A stretch of DNA of 64,000 nt from an uncultured Bradyrhizobium sp. (lineage in GTDB: Bacteria > Pseudomonadota > Alphaproteobacteria > Rhizobiales > Xanthobacteraceae), in the NCBI RefSeq assembly GCF_947648125.1, contig NZ_CANSMR010000010.1, positions 186,001-250,000 on the forward strand. The letters are read 5' to 3'. This document shows, piece after piece, positions 46,465-54,310 of this stretch; within the stretch, counting starts at the first letter, position 1, and each line of letters opens with the position of its first letter. The translations under genes were made by a program, and so were the position numbers. Under the pieces are notes generated by a model that did not search any database, had not been told where the DNA came from, and worked only from the letters and a program-made list of their open reading frames with translations.

Positions 46465-47640
46465 TTAGTCCTGATGGTCCGGGTGCGCGGAGGCCGAGCG
46501 CAGCCCGAGCAGGCCGGCCAGCGTGCGGCGGTGGTTGGTGTCGATCGTCGCGTAGACGCTCATGCCGGCCTTCAGCTTCTTCACGAACGGATCGTTCTCG
46601 TCGAAGTAGATCCGCACCGGCACGCGTTGCACCACCTTGACGAAGTTGCCGGTGGCGTTCTGCGGCGGCAGGATCGCGAACTGCGCGCCGGTGCCGGGCG
46701 ACAGCGAGCCGATCTTGCCCTTGAATTCGTGGTTCGGGAACGCGTCGACGTCGAGCGTCACCGGCTGGCCGACCGCGACATAGGTGAAGTCGCTTTCCTT
46801 CGGATTGGCGTCGACCCAGGGATGGTCGACATCGATCACCGAGAACACCGGTGCGCCCGCGGCGACGAAGCGGCCGAGCTGGATCTGGTCGACCTGGGTC
46901 GCCACGCCATCCATCGGCGCGCGCAGCACGGTGTGGTCGAGATTGCGCTGGGCGTCGTCGAGCTTGGCCTTGGCCTGGGCGTAAGGCGGGAAGCGCTCGA
47001 TCGGCAAATCGACATCGCCGAGCAACTGCGTCTTGGCGTTGGAGATCTGCTGCCTGATGTATTGCGCCAGACTCTCGGCGGTGACTTGCGCATTCGCCGC
47101 GTTGTCGAGGTCGAGCTGCGAGCCGAAATTCTGCTTGGCGAGCGTCGATTTGCGATCGACGTCCTTCTTCTTCAGTTCGATGCTCTGCTGGGCGAATTCG
47201 AGCATCCTGGTGTTGATCTTGATGTTGTCGACCAGGTTGTCATAGGTGGTCCTGGTCTGGTCGAGCGCCGCCTTGGCCTGATCGACCGCGAGGCGGAACG
47301 GCACCGGGTCGATCTCGAACAGCTCGTCACCCTTCTTGACGTGCTGGCCTTCCTTCACGACGATCTTGTCGATCTTGCCGGAGATCTCCGGCGTGATCAG
47401 CACCTTCTGCGCGCCGACATAGGCGTCGTCGGTGCCGACATAACGGCCGCCGTTAAGATAGAACACGCCGCCGACGATCACCGCCACGATCGGCAGCACG
47501 ACGAGCAGCAGCACCCGGCGATAGCGCCGCAGACCTGCCATCAGGCGCCGGCGCGGCGCCCGGCTGGCCTTGCCCGACGGTGCTGATACGCCGGGATTGC
47601 TCTTCTGCTCAGGGGCCAGCTTGAGGACGGGTTCAGCCAT
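46465..47640 (-). CDS. emrA: EmrA-type membrane-fusion adaptor of a drug efflux pump
   Basis: A 391-residue HlyD-family protein. A basic N-terminus, then a membrane helix (about residues 38-60, VLLLVVLPIVAVIVGGVFYL), then GTDDAYVGAQKVLITPEISG, the typical EmrA/HlyD lipoyl-like entry, a long alpha-hairpin, and YVAVGQPVTLDVDAF. The start at 47640 follows AAGGAACAG and lies within the last eight bases of the marR-type gene, so the two are coupled. Confidence 0.9.
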   Translation of the reverse strand: MAEPVLKLAPEQKSNPGVSAPSGKASRAPRRRLMAGLRRYRRVLLLVVLPIVAVIVGGVFYLNGGRYVGTDDAYVGAQKVLITPEISGKIDKIVVKEGQHVKKGDELFEIDPVPFRLAVDQAKAALDQTRTTYDNLVDNIKINTRMLEFAQQSIELKKKDVDRKSTLAKQNFGSQLDLDNAANAQVTAESLAQYIRQQISNAKTQLLGDVDLPIERFPPYAQAKAKLDDAQRNLDHTVLRAPMDGVATQVDQIQLGRFVAAGAPVFSVIDVDHPWVDANPKESDFTYVAVGQPVTLDVDAFPNHEFKGKIGSLSPGTGAQFAILPPQNATGNFVKVVQRVPVRIYFDENDPFVKKLKAGMSVYATIDTNHRRTLAGLLGLRSASAHPDHQD

Positions 47641-48112
47641 AGCGCTGTTCCTTTCGGGAGGGCTCGCCGGCTGGGCTTTGGATGGCATTGCGAACGTTTT
47701 CCTTGATCGATTCCAATTGAGTGAGCAGGCGATGCGCGTCAGTGGGGCTGATGCCCTCGAGCGCGGTCGCGGTGAGTTCGGAGCGCAGGCCGGCAAGCTT
47801 CCCGAGCAGCGGGCGCGCGGCCTTCTTCAGATAGAGGCGATTGACGCGGCGATCGTTCTCGTCGCTGCGGCGCTCGATCCAACCATTGTCGCAGAGCTTG
47901 TCGATCAGCCGCGTCAGCGTGATCGGCTGCATCTCGAGCAGCTCGGCGAGTTCGGTCTGCTTCATGCCTTCCTGGCGTTCCACCTTGGACAGCACGGCCC
48001 ATTGTGCGCGGGTGATGCCGTAGCGCGCGGCCTCCTTGTCGGCATAGACGCGGATCAGCCGGAACAACTCGCCAAGCGTAAACAAGAAGTCCGTATCCAC
48101 GGAACCGCGCAT
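47633..48112 (-). CDS. MarR-family transcriptional regulator of the efflux operon
   Basis: A 159-residue winged-helix regulator with the MarR layout: LFTLGELFRLIRVYADKEAA, QWAVLSKVERQEGMKQTELAELL, and the recognition helix MQPITLTRLIDKLCDNGWIERR with DENDRRVNRLYLKKAA forming the wing. AAGGAG lies just before ATG 48112, which I prefer to the ATG five codons upstream. It is the first gene of an emrRAB-like operon. A good candidate operator is just upstream. Confidence 0.9.
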   Translation of the reverse strand: MRGSVDTDFLFTLGELFRLIRVYADKEAARYGITRAQWAVLSKVERQEGMKQTELAELLEMQPITLTRLIDKLCDNGWIERRSDENDRRVNRLYLKKAARPLLGKLAGLRSELTATALEGISPTDAHRLLTQLESIKENVRNAIQSPAGEPSRKEQRYG

Positions 48113-48124
48113 CTGTGCTCCTTC

Positions 48125-48156
48125 CATAAGCTTTGGATATAATAAGCTTGCTTATG
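48125..48156. promoter_or_regulatory. Candidate MarR-type operator
   Basis: ATAAGC-TT-GCTTAT (48142-48155) is a perfect 14-bp palindrome, and a weaker ATAAGC-TT-TGGATAT copy starts at 48126, 16 bases away. CATAAGC and GCTTATG form the outer arms. It sits 13-44 bases from the regulator's ATG and could also affect the divergent Fur gene. Confidence 0.6.
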
Positions 48157-48301
48157 AATTCTGCATGCCGGGTTAACGGGGGGCTGCCCCGCATGGCGGA
48201 CATGGCTGCAAGGCGGTGAGGGACTGGCTTAGGTCGTGGGCTTCGGTATTGGCTTGGGCCGGGCTATGGGAACCGGCGCAGAAATGCTACATATCGAGGC
48301 A

Positions 48302-48790
48302 ATGAGCCTCGCCAAGCCGACGTTTCCTGCCCCCGACCACGATCACGGCCGTTGCGCCGCGGACGCGATGGCGCATGCCGAACAGGTCTGCGCGCGCCGC
48401 GGCCAGAAATTCACCCCGATCCGGCGCCAGGTGCTGCAGGCGCTGCTTTCGAGCCATCGTCCGCTCGGCGCCTATGAGGTGATCGACGAGCTGGCCAAGA
48501 CGATGCCGCGGCCGGCACCGATTACCGTGTATCGCGCGCTCGATTTCCTGATGGAGAACGGCCTCGTTCACCGCATCGAGAGCCGCAACGCCTTCCTCGC
48601 CTGCGCGCATGATCATGACGAGACCTCGATGGTGGCGTTCCTGATCTGCGACCACTGCGGCTCGGTCGGCGAAATCCCCGCCGCCCCGGTCGCGCAAAGC
48701 TTGACCGCAGCAGCGCGGGCCTCGGGCTTCATCCCGAAACTGTCCGTGGTCGAGATCGCCGGCACCTGCGCGCATTGCCAGAAGGCGTGA
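48302..48790 (+). CDS. Fur-family regulator, probably Zur-type
   Basis: A 162-residue Fur-like repressor. The winged helix is in the first half (FTPIRRQVLQALLSSHRPLGAYEVID, ITVYRALDFLMENGLVHRIE), followed by the HDHDE region with metal-binding histidines, and two CxxC structural-zinc pairs (LICDHCGSVGE; GTCAHCQ). The C-terminal CAHC is typical of Zur. Start options are ATG 48302 or 48284. It is divergent from the efflux operon. Zinc specificity is inferred and not certain. Confidence 0.82.
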   Translation: MSLAKPTFPAPDHDHGRCAADAMAHAEQVCARRGQKFTPIRRQVLQALLSSHRPLGAYEVIDELAKTMPRPAPITVYRALDFLMENGLVHRIESRNAFLACAHDHDETSMVAFLICDHCGSVGEIPAAPVAQSLTAAARASGFIPKLSVVEIAGTCAHCQKA

Positions 48791-48834
48791 AGCGCGGATG
48801 CGATTGAGCCAAGCAATCACCGCGAGCACTCTGC

Positions 48835-48958
48835 GCCCCCTCTCCCGCTTGCGGGGGAGGGTTGGGGTGGGGGTGTCACCGCGAGCCGTTCCGTGGAGAG
48901 AGCCCCCACCCGCCGCGCTCTTCGAGCGCAGCGACCTCCCCCGCAAGCGGGAGAGGTG
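48835..48958. repeat. Palindromic element, family A, copy 6
   Basis: CCCCCTCTCCCGCTTGCGGG at the left is mirrored by CCCCCGCAAGCGGGAGAGGT, with GGTGGGGG / CCCCCACC arms. It lies between the Fur gene and the EamA gene, which run the same way. Confidence 0.85.
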
Positions 48959-49005
48959 AGGTCCCCATAACAACAACACGGCAGCAAGCCGGCCCGCGAG
49001 GAAAC

Positions 49006-49962
49006 ATGTCGACCCAAGCGATCTCCGCCAGCATCACGAGGCCCGTCAGCGTCGGCCATGGCCTGCCGCCCGGCGCCATCGCATTGATGCTGATGCTGTG
49101 CGTGAGCTGGGGCTTCAACCAGCTCGCGGTCAAGCTCGCGCTGCCCGATGTGCCGCCGATGCTGCAGGCGTTGATCCGCTCCTCAGGCGCGCTGCCGGTC
49201 ATGCTGATCGTCGGCTGGCTGCGCGGCGTCAAATTCTTCGAGCGCGACGGCACGCTTCTGCCGGGCGTGATCGCCGGGCTGATGTTCGGCTGCGAGTTCG
49301 TGCTGATCTTCACCGGACTCACCTTCACCTCGGCGTCGCGCGCCTCGGTCTTCCTCTACACCGCGCCGTTCTTCGTCGCGCTCGGCTCGCACCAGTTCCT
49401 CGGTGAGCGTCTCTCGACCGTGCAGTGGAGCGGATTGGCGCTGAGCTTTGCCGGCGTCGCGCTCGCGATCGGCGTGCCGCAGCCGAACGTCGATGCCAAG
49501 GTGCTGCTCGGCGACCTCATGGTGGTCGGCGGCGGCGCGCTGTGGGCGGCGACCACGCTGGTCGCCAAGGGCACCAACCTGCGCAAGGCCGCGCCGGAAA
49601 AGGCGCTCGGCTACCAGGTCGCGATCTCGATCCCGATTCTCAGCCTCGCAGCCTGGATCGCCGGCGAGCGCATCGAGCATGTGCCGAGCGCGCTGTCGAT
49701 CTCGCTGCTCGCCTATCAGGCGGTCTGGGTGGTGGGCTGCACTTTTGTCATCTGGTTTGCGATGGTGAAGACCTATTCGGCGAGCAAGCTGTCCGCCTTC
49801 ACTTTCGTCACGCCGCTGTTCGGCGTGGTCGCGGCCTATTTCATCATGCACGACACGCTGACGGCGGTGTTCGGCGTCGCCGCGCTGCTGGTGATCGCCG
49901 GGCTTTATCTCGTCAACAAGCCCGACCCGAAGGTGACGCCGGATCCGAACGTTCCGGCGTGA
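49006..49962 (+). CDS. DMT-superfamily (EamA) transporter
   Basis: A 318-residue protein with ten hydrophobic segments and two EamA repeats. WGFNQLAVKLALPDVPPMLQ in the first repeat and GALWAATTLVAKGTNLRK in the second are family marks. GAGGA precedes the ATG; upstream in-frame codons run into the palindromic element. The substrate is unknown (many relatives export amino acids or metabolites). The last residues are polar and proline-rich. Confidence 0.88.
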   Translation: MSTQAISASITRPVSVGHGLPPGAIALMLMLCVSWGFNQLAVKLALPDVPPMLQALIRSSGALPVMLIVGWLRGVKFFERDGTLLPGVIAGLMFGCEFVLIFTGLTFTSASRASVFLYTAPFFVALGSHQFLGERLSTVQWSGLALSFAGVALAIGVPQPNVDAKVLLGDLMVVGGGALWAATTLVAKGTNLRKAAPEKALGYQVAISIPILSLAAWIAGERIEHVPSALSISLLAYQAVWVVGCTFVIWFAMVKTYSASKLSAFTFVTPLFGVVAAYFIMHDTLTAVFGVAALLVIAGLYLVNKPDPKVTPDPNVPA

Positions 49963-50028
49963 AGGCGCTGCAACGCGACACATATCGCCTGTGTCGACCG
50001 GCGCAGGATGAGGCCCCTTGCTCCCGCA

Positions 50029-50042
50029 TTGATCTACGTCAA
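50029..50042 (+). promoter_or_regulatory. FixK/FNR-type box
   Basis: TTGATCTACGTCAA is a perfect TTGA-N6-TCAA site. Its centre is at 50035.5; with a centre-to-start distance of about 41 bases the transcript would begin near 50076, just before the SD (GGAGG at 50089-50093) and ATG (50101) of the 62-residue gene. This is the expected geometry for a FixK2-activated promoter. Confidence 0.7.
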
Positions 50043-50100
50043 CACTGCCGCCCACATTCCGTGAACCCTCCCATGCGAGGGATGCCGTGGAGGCACGCTG

Positions 50101-50289
50101 ATGCCAATCGATGCCACCGATGCAATTGAAGCCGGAATCCGGTCCGCGTTCACCGCATACTCCAAAGAGGATGATCCAGACTGGCGCAGTGCGTGCTGGA
50201 TCAAGCCTGATGAGTGCTCCCATTTGGCAAAGAGCATCTTGAAGGAATTGGCGGCCCGAGGCTTTGAGATCATCAAGAAGCCGGCTTGA
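50101..50289 (+). CDS. 62-residue hypothetical protein behind a FixK-type box
   Basis: The translation starts MPIDATDAIEAGIRSAFTAY and is helix-rich and mixed-charge, with cysteines in SACWIKPDECSHL and a basic end (GFEIIKKPA). GGAGG lies seven bases before the ATG. There is no signal peptide or membrane span. I do not recognise the family. The upstream site predicts induction under low oxygen. A convergent sulfurtransferase lies beyond two palindromic repeats. Confidence 0.7.
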   Translation: MPIDATDAIEAGIRSAFTAYSKEDDPDWRSACWIKPDECSHLAKSILKELAARGFEIIKKPA

Positions 50290-50396
50290 TCGCCTGCTCC
50301 TCCGTGCCGCTGCGAAAAAACAACCCGACGAGCAAAATTCCGCTTCAGGTTCGGACCGATGTCGCCAGAATGCGAAGCGCGTTCCCACGCACATCT

Positions 50397-50497
50397 GTCA
50401 TCGCCTGCGCATGCGTGCGATCCAGTACGCCGCGGCTTCTCGATTCAAGCACCGGCGTCTCTGGAATACTGGATCGCCCGGTCGAGCCGGGCGATGA
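50397..50497. repeat. Palindromic element, family C, copy 2
   Basis: GTCATCGCCTGCGCATGCGT is mirrored by CGGTCGAGCCGGGCGATGAC, with a GATCCAGTACGCCGCGGC segment and CTGGAATACTGGATCG. It lies in the 315-base convergent gap between the 62-residue gene and the sulfurtransferase gene. Confidence 0.75.
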
Positions 50498-50550
50498 CGC
50501 CGAGATGGTATGCAATGACGGTGCGTCGTATTCCGCGAGAACCATCCTCA

Positions 50551-50581
50551 TCGTCGTCCTGGCTTTCGTCAGGACGACGAA
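50551..50581. repeat. Short family D-like palindrome
   Basis: CGTCGTCCTGGCTTTCGTCA continues into GGACGACG, giving a GTCGTCCTG / CAGGACGAC stem. It lies just before the sulfurtransferase stop. Confidence 0.6.
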
Positions 50582-50604
50582 GGAGGAGGCATCACGCCCG
50601 TCCA

Positions 50605-51480
50605 CTACCCCACTTCGATCGGCAAGGACGCATCCTTCGCCCATTCGCCCATCGAGCCGTCATAGAGCGTGAGATTGTCGTAGCCGAGCCGATGCAGCTG
50701 GAACAGGTCGATGGTCGCGGAGATGCCGCCGCCGCAATAGGCGACGACGCGCTTGTCCTTGCTGATCCCTTGCGCGGCGAAGGTCGCTTCCGCCTCTGCA
50801 AGCGGCACGAACGTCTTGCCCTTGGGATCGATCAAGGTTGCCGCCGGCACGCTGACGCTGCCTGGGATGCGGCCGGGCCGGCCGTAGCGGCTCGGCTCCA
50901 GTCCCTTGTAGAATTGCGGGCCGAGCGCATTGACGATCACGGTATCGCGCTCCGTGGTCGCGGCGAGCACGTCACGCTTGCCGACGAACATGTTCTCCTT
51001 CGGCCGCGCCGAGAACGTCGCCTGCGGATAGCCGCCGGCAAGCCCGGTCTCGATGTCGCGGCCCTCGGCGGTCCATTTGTCGATGCCGCCGTCGAGCACC
51101 GCGGCACCGTCGAAGCCCAGCGAATGCAGCATCCACCAGAACCGCGTCGCCCACATCGCGGTGCCGATCGAATAGAGCACCACGCGGCTATTGGCCGAGA
51201 TGCCGTGGCGGCCGAAAGCGGCCTCGAGCTGGGCCGTCGGCGGCATCATAAAACGCAGCTCGGTGCGGGGATCGGAGAATTCGGCCTGCAAATCGAGGAA
51301 ATTCGCGCCGGGGATGTGACCGGCCTCGAACGTCTGGCGGCCCGAGACGACAATATAGGGAATGTTGCTGCCGGCTGGGGCCGGCTCCAGATAGGTCGTG
51401 CAGTCGAACAGGCGGAGATCCGGCCGGGTCAGGATGTCGGCGAGTTCCGCCGTGGTGATCAGCTCGTTCCGCACAGCCAT
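50605..51480 (-). CDS. sseA: Thiosulfate/3-mercaptopyruvate sulfurtransferase
   Basis: A 291-residue, two-rhodanese-domain protein. The N-terminal domain (LFDCTTYLEP; GHIPGANFLDLQAEF) is the inactive one. The catalytic cysteine is C249 in VAYCGGGISATID near the end. The 3-mercaptopyruvate and thiosulfate groups differ in the loop after the cysteine; GGGISA is nearer the mercaptopyruvate type, but substrate choice should be tested. It transfers sulfur to cyanide or thiols in the cytoplasm. Confidence 0.87.
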   Translation of the reverse strand: MAVRNELITTAELADILTRPDLRLFDCTTYLEPAPAGSNIPYIVVSGRQTFEAGHIPGANFLDLQAEFSDPRTELRFMMPPTAQLEAAFGRHGISANSRVVLYSIGTAMWATRFWWMLHSLGFDGAAVLDGGIDKWTAEGRDIETGLAGGYPQATFSARPKENMFVGKRDVLAATTERDTVIVNALGPQFYKGLEPSRYGRPGRIPGSVSVPAATLIDPKGKTFVPLAEAEATFAAQGISKDKRVVAYCGGGISATIDLFQLHRLGYDNLTLYDGSMGEWAKDASLPIEVG

Positions 51481-51737
51481 GGCAGCCTCCCGACAATTTC
51501 TTAAGGGGATGCTAGGATGCTCCGGATCACATGAAAAGCTGTCACTTTGCCCTTTGATTCACCCCAATTCGGCCCAATATAGCTGTCCATGCAGGACGCC
51601 GCTGCATGGCTTGCCTTTGGCCTCAATCGGCGCCATAAGCTGTTGAATTCACTCCGAAACATCACCGTTTGGCCCGTTTTGCGCGCGGCCCATCGCCCCC
51701 TTGGTGAATGTCACCAAAACCTGATATTCGAGACGCC

Positions 51738-53027
51738 ATGAACAAGCCCGAGATTTTGCCGCAAGACGACGTCGCCGGTCCCGCGCCGCGGCACCAAACC
51801 ACGCAGGTCATGGTCGGCAACGTCGCCGTCGGCGGCGGTGCGCCGATCGTCGTGCAGTCGATGACCAACACCGACACCGCCGATATCGAGGGCACCATCG
51901 CCCAGGTCGCCGCGCTGTCCCGCGCCGGCTCCGAGATGGTGCGCATCACCGTCGACCGCGAGGAAGCTGCTGCGGCCGTGCCGCACATCCGTGACGGCCT
52001 GCGGAAGCGCGGCATCACCACGCCCTTGATCGGTGATTTCCACTATATCGGCCATAAGCTGCTCGCCGAATATCCGGCCTGCGCCGAAGCGCTCGACAAG
52101 TACCGCATCAATCCCGGCAATGTCGGCTTCAAGAACAAGCGCGACACCCAGTTCGCCGACATCATCGAGATCGCCAACAAGAACAACAAGCCGGTGCGCA
52201 TCGGCGCCAATTGGGGCTCGCTCGACCAGGAGCTGCTCACCAAGCTGATGGACGAGAACACGGCATCGGCCAATCCGCGCGATGCCCGCGCGGTGACCCG
52301 CGAGGCGATGGTGCAGTCGGCGCTGCTGTCGGCGGCCCGCGCCCAAGAGCTCGGCATGCCCAAGAACAAGATCATCCTGTCGGCCAAGGTCTCGGCCGTG
52401 CAGGATCTGATCGCGGTCTATCAGGAAGTCGTGTGCCGCTCGGATTACGCGATCCATCTCGGCCTCACCGAGGCCGGCATGGGCTCGAAGGGCATCGTGG
52501 CCTCCTCGGCCGCGCTCGGCATTCTCTTGCAGCAGGGCATCGGCGACACCATCCGCATCTCGCTGACGCCGGAGCCCGGCGGCGACCGCACGCTGGAAGT
52601 GCAGGTCGCGCAGGAATTGCTGCAGACCATGGGCTTCCGCACCTTCGTGCCGCTGGTTGCGGCCTGCCCGGGTTGCGGCCGCACCACCTCGACCACGTTC
52701 CAGGAGCTGGCGCGCTCGATCCAGGATTTCATCCGCGACGAGATGCCGGCCTGGAAGACCAAGTATCCGGGCGTCGAAGAGCTCAACGTCGCTGTGATGG
52801 GCTGCATCGTCAACGGCCCCGGCGAATCCAAGCACGCCAATATCGGCATCTCGCTGCCCGGCACCGGCGAAGCGCCGGCCGCGCCCGTGTTCGTCGACGG
52901 CAAGAAGTTCCGCACCCTGCGCGGTCCGGGCATCGCCGCCGACTTCAAGGCGCTGGTGATCGATTATATCGACCAGCGTTACGGCAGCAGCGCCAAGGTG
53001 CCGGAGCCGGCAGGCGCCGCGGAGTAG
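51738..53027 (+). CDS. ispG: (E)-4-hydroxy-3-methylbut-2-enyl diphosphate synthase, flavodoxin type
   Basis: A 429-residue IspG/GcpE, the penultimate enzyme of the MEP isoprenoid pathway, which uses a [4Fe-4S] cluster. The barrel begins with [21 protein letters not shown]; cluster cysteines are in [10 protein letters not shown] and [11 protein letters not shown] near the end. The length fits the bacterial enzyme. The start at 51738 is in the standard MNKPE context; an upstream in-frame codon at 51708 is less likely. It is followed by element D2 and then the TauD-like gene. Confidence 0.95.
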   Translation: MNKPEILPQDDVAGPAPRHQTTQVMVGNVAVGGGAPIVVQSMTNTDTADIEGTIAQVAALSRAGSEMVRITVDREEAAAAVPHIRDGLRKRGITTPLIGDFHYIGHKLLAEYPACAEALDKYRINPGNVGFKNKRDTQFADIIEIANKNNKPVRIGANWGSLDQELLTKLMDENTASANPRDARAVTREAMVQSALLSAARAQELGMPKNKIILSAKVSAVQDLIAVYQEVVCRSDYAIHLGLTEAGMGSKGIVASSAALGILLQQGIGDTIRISLTPEPGGDRTLEVQVAQELLQTMGFRTFVPLVAACPGCGRTTSTTFQELARSIQDFIRDEMPAWKTKYPGVEELNVAVMGCIVNGPGESKHANIGISLPGTGEAPAAPVFVDGKKFRTLRGPGIAADFKALVIDYIDQRYGSSAKVPEPAGAAE

Positions 53028-53072
53028 TTTTGCTCCGCGCGTAACCCACACGCGCGTGATCCACACTCAACT

Positions 53073-53214
53073 GTCGTCCCGGCGAAGGCCGGGACCCATA
53101 ACCACAGGATGTGGTTATGGCACGAGATGTGAGTTACCAGTCTTCGCAAAACCCGATCCTGTGGTTATGGGTCCCGGATCTGCGCTCCGCTTCGCTGCGC
53201 TTGTCCGGGACGAC
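53073..53214. repeat. Palindromic element, family D, copy 2 (with extra internal GTGGTTATGG copies)
   Basis: GTCGTCCCGGCGAAGGCCGG at the left; TTGTCCGGGACGAC at the right; GTGGTTATGG occurs twice inside. It follows ispG in the same direction as the next gene. Confidence 0.75.
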
Positions 53215-53294
53215 GGATATGCTTGCGGCGCGGATTGCGCTTCGCTCTATCCGGGCTACGATGCTCCCAATGAAGAACGATCGGGAGAACGCCC

Positions 53295-54188
53295 ATGAGC
53301 TCGCTGTCCGGCAAGCAGGGTCCGCGCTACCGCCACCTCGCCGACCAATCCGAGCCCTATGAGACCATCGGCGTCGAGAAGCTGACGCCGATCATCGGCG
53401 CGGAAATCTCCGGCGTCGATATCGGCAAGCTGGTCGGCGACGACGCGCGCCCCAACCGCCAGATGGACGAGATCCATCGCGCGCTCGCCGAAAACCTCGT
53501 CATCTTCTTCCGCGACCAGCACATCAGCCCGGCCCAGCATCTCGCCTTCGGCCGCAAGTTCGGCGAGCTGCATGTCCACCCCGCCGCGCCCAACGAGGGC
53601 GATCCGGCGCTGATGAAGATCTATGCCGACAAGGATTCACCACGCGCCAATGGCGAGGGCTGGCACACCGACGTGTCCTGCGATCTCGAGCCGCCGATGG
53701 GCTCGATCCTCTACATCAAGCAGTGCCCGCCGCGCGGCGGCGACACGCTGTTCGCTAACATGTACGCGGCCTATGAGGCGCTGTCGGACCGCATGAAGGC
53801 CTATCTCGACGGGCTGACCGCGCTGCATGACGGCGAGCAGACCTACCGTGGGCTCTACGCCAATTATGGCGTCGCCGACAAACGGGAATATCCCCGGGCC
53901 GAACATCCCGTGGTCCGCACCCATCCGGTGACCGGCAAGAAATCGCTCTACGTCAATCGCGGCTTCACCCGTTTCATTATCGGCATCCCGCGCGACGAGA
54001 GCGATGCCATGCTGGCCTATCTTTACCAGCATGCGGAGAACCCGCTGTTCCAGTGCCGCTTCCGCTGGTCCGAGAACGCGATCGCGTTCTGGGACAATCG
54101 CTGCGCCCAGCACCGTGCGATGTGGGATTACTGGCCGCACACCCGCTCCGGCACCCGTGTGACCGTGAAGGGCGAGCGGCCGGTGTGA
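53295..54188 (+). CDS. TauD/TfdA-family Fe(II)/2-oxoglutarate dioxygenase
   Basis: A 297-residue non-heme iron dioxygenase. Iron ligands H124 and D126 are in GEGWHTDVSCD, and the distal His273 is in CAQHRAMWDY; R288 (SGTRVTV) should bind 2-oxoglutarate. The RGGDTLFANM segment is typical of TauD/TfdA. The substrate is unknown; relatives cleave taurine, alkyl sulfates or 2,4-D. It precedes a Rieske oxygenase gene by 122 bases in the same direction, so a shared catabolic role is plausible. Confidence 0.88.
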   Translation: MSSLSGKQGPRYRHLADQSEPYETIGVEKLTPIIGAEISGVDIGKLVGDDARPNRQMDEIHRALAENLVIFFRDQHISPAQHLAFGRKFGELHVHPAAPNEGDPALMKIYADKDSPRANGEGWHTDVSCDLEPPMGSILYIKQCPPRGGDTLFANMYAAYEALSDRMKAYLDGLTALHDGEQTYRGLYANYGVADKREYPRAEHPVVRTHPVTGKKSLYVNRGFTRFIIGIPRDESDAMLAYLYQHAENPLFQCRFRWSENAIAFWDNRCAQHRAMWDYWPHTRSGTRVTVKGERPV

Positions 54189-54196
54189 CGGGAATG

Positions 54197-54282
54197 CGTA
54201 GGATGGGTAGAGCGCAGCGAAACCCATCATCTCGCCGCGTAGATGCCAGTGATGGGTTTCGCTTCGCTCTACCCATCCTACG
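54197..54282. repeat. Palindromic element, family B, copy 4
   Basis: CGTAGGATGGGTAGAGCGCA is mirrored by CTTCGCTCTACCCATCCTAC. It lies between the two oxygenase genes. Confidence 0.85.
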
Positions 54283-54310
54283 AAAACAAAAGTAATTCGG
54301 GAGACCGCCC

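Noticed and set aside
51554-51567. TTGATTCACCCCAA upstream of ispG as a second FixK box
   Set aside because: The second half is CCAA rather than TCAA or GCAA. It is one mismatch off, lies far from the ispG start, and is not convincing.
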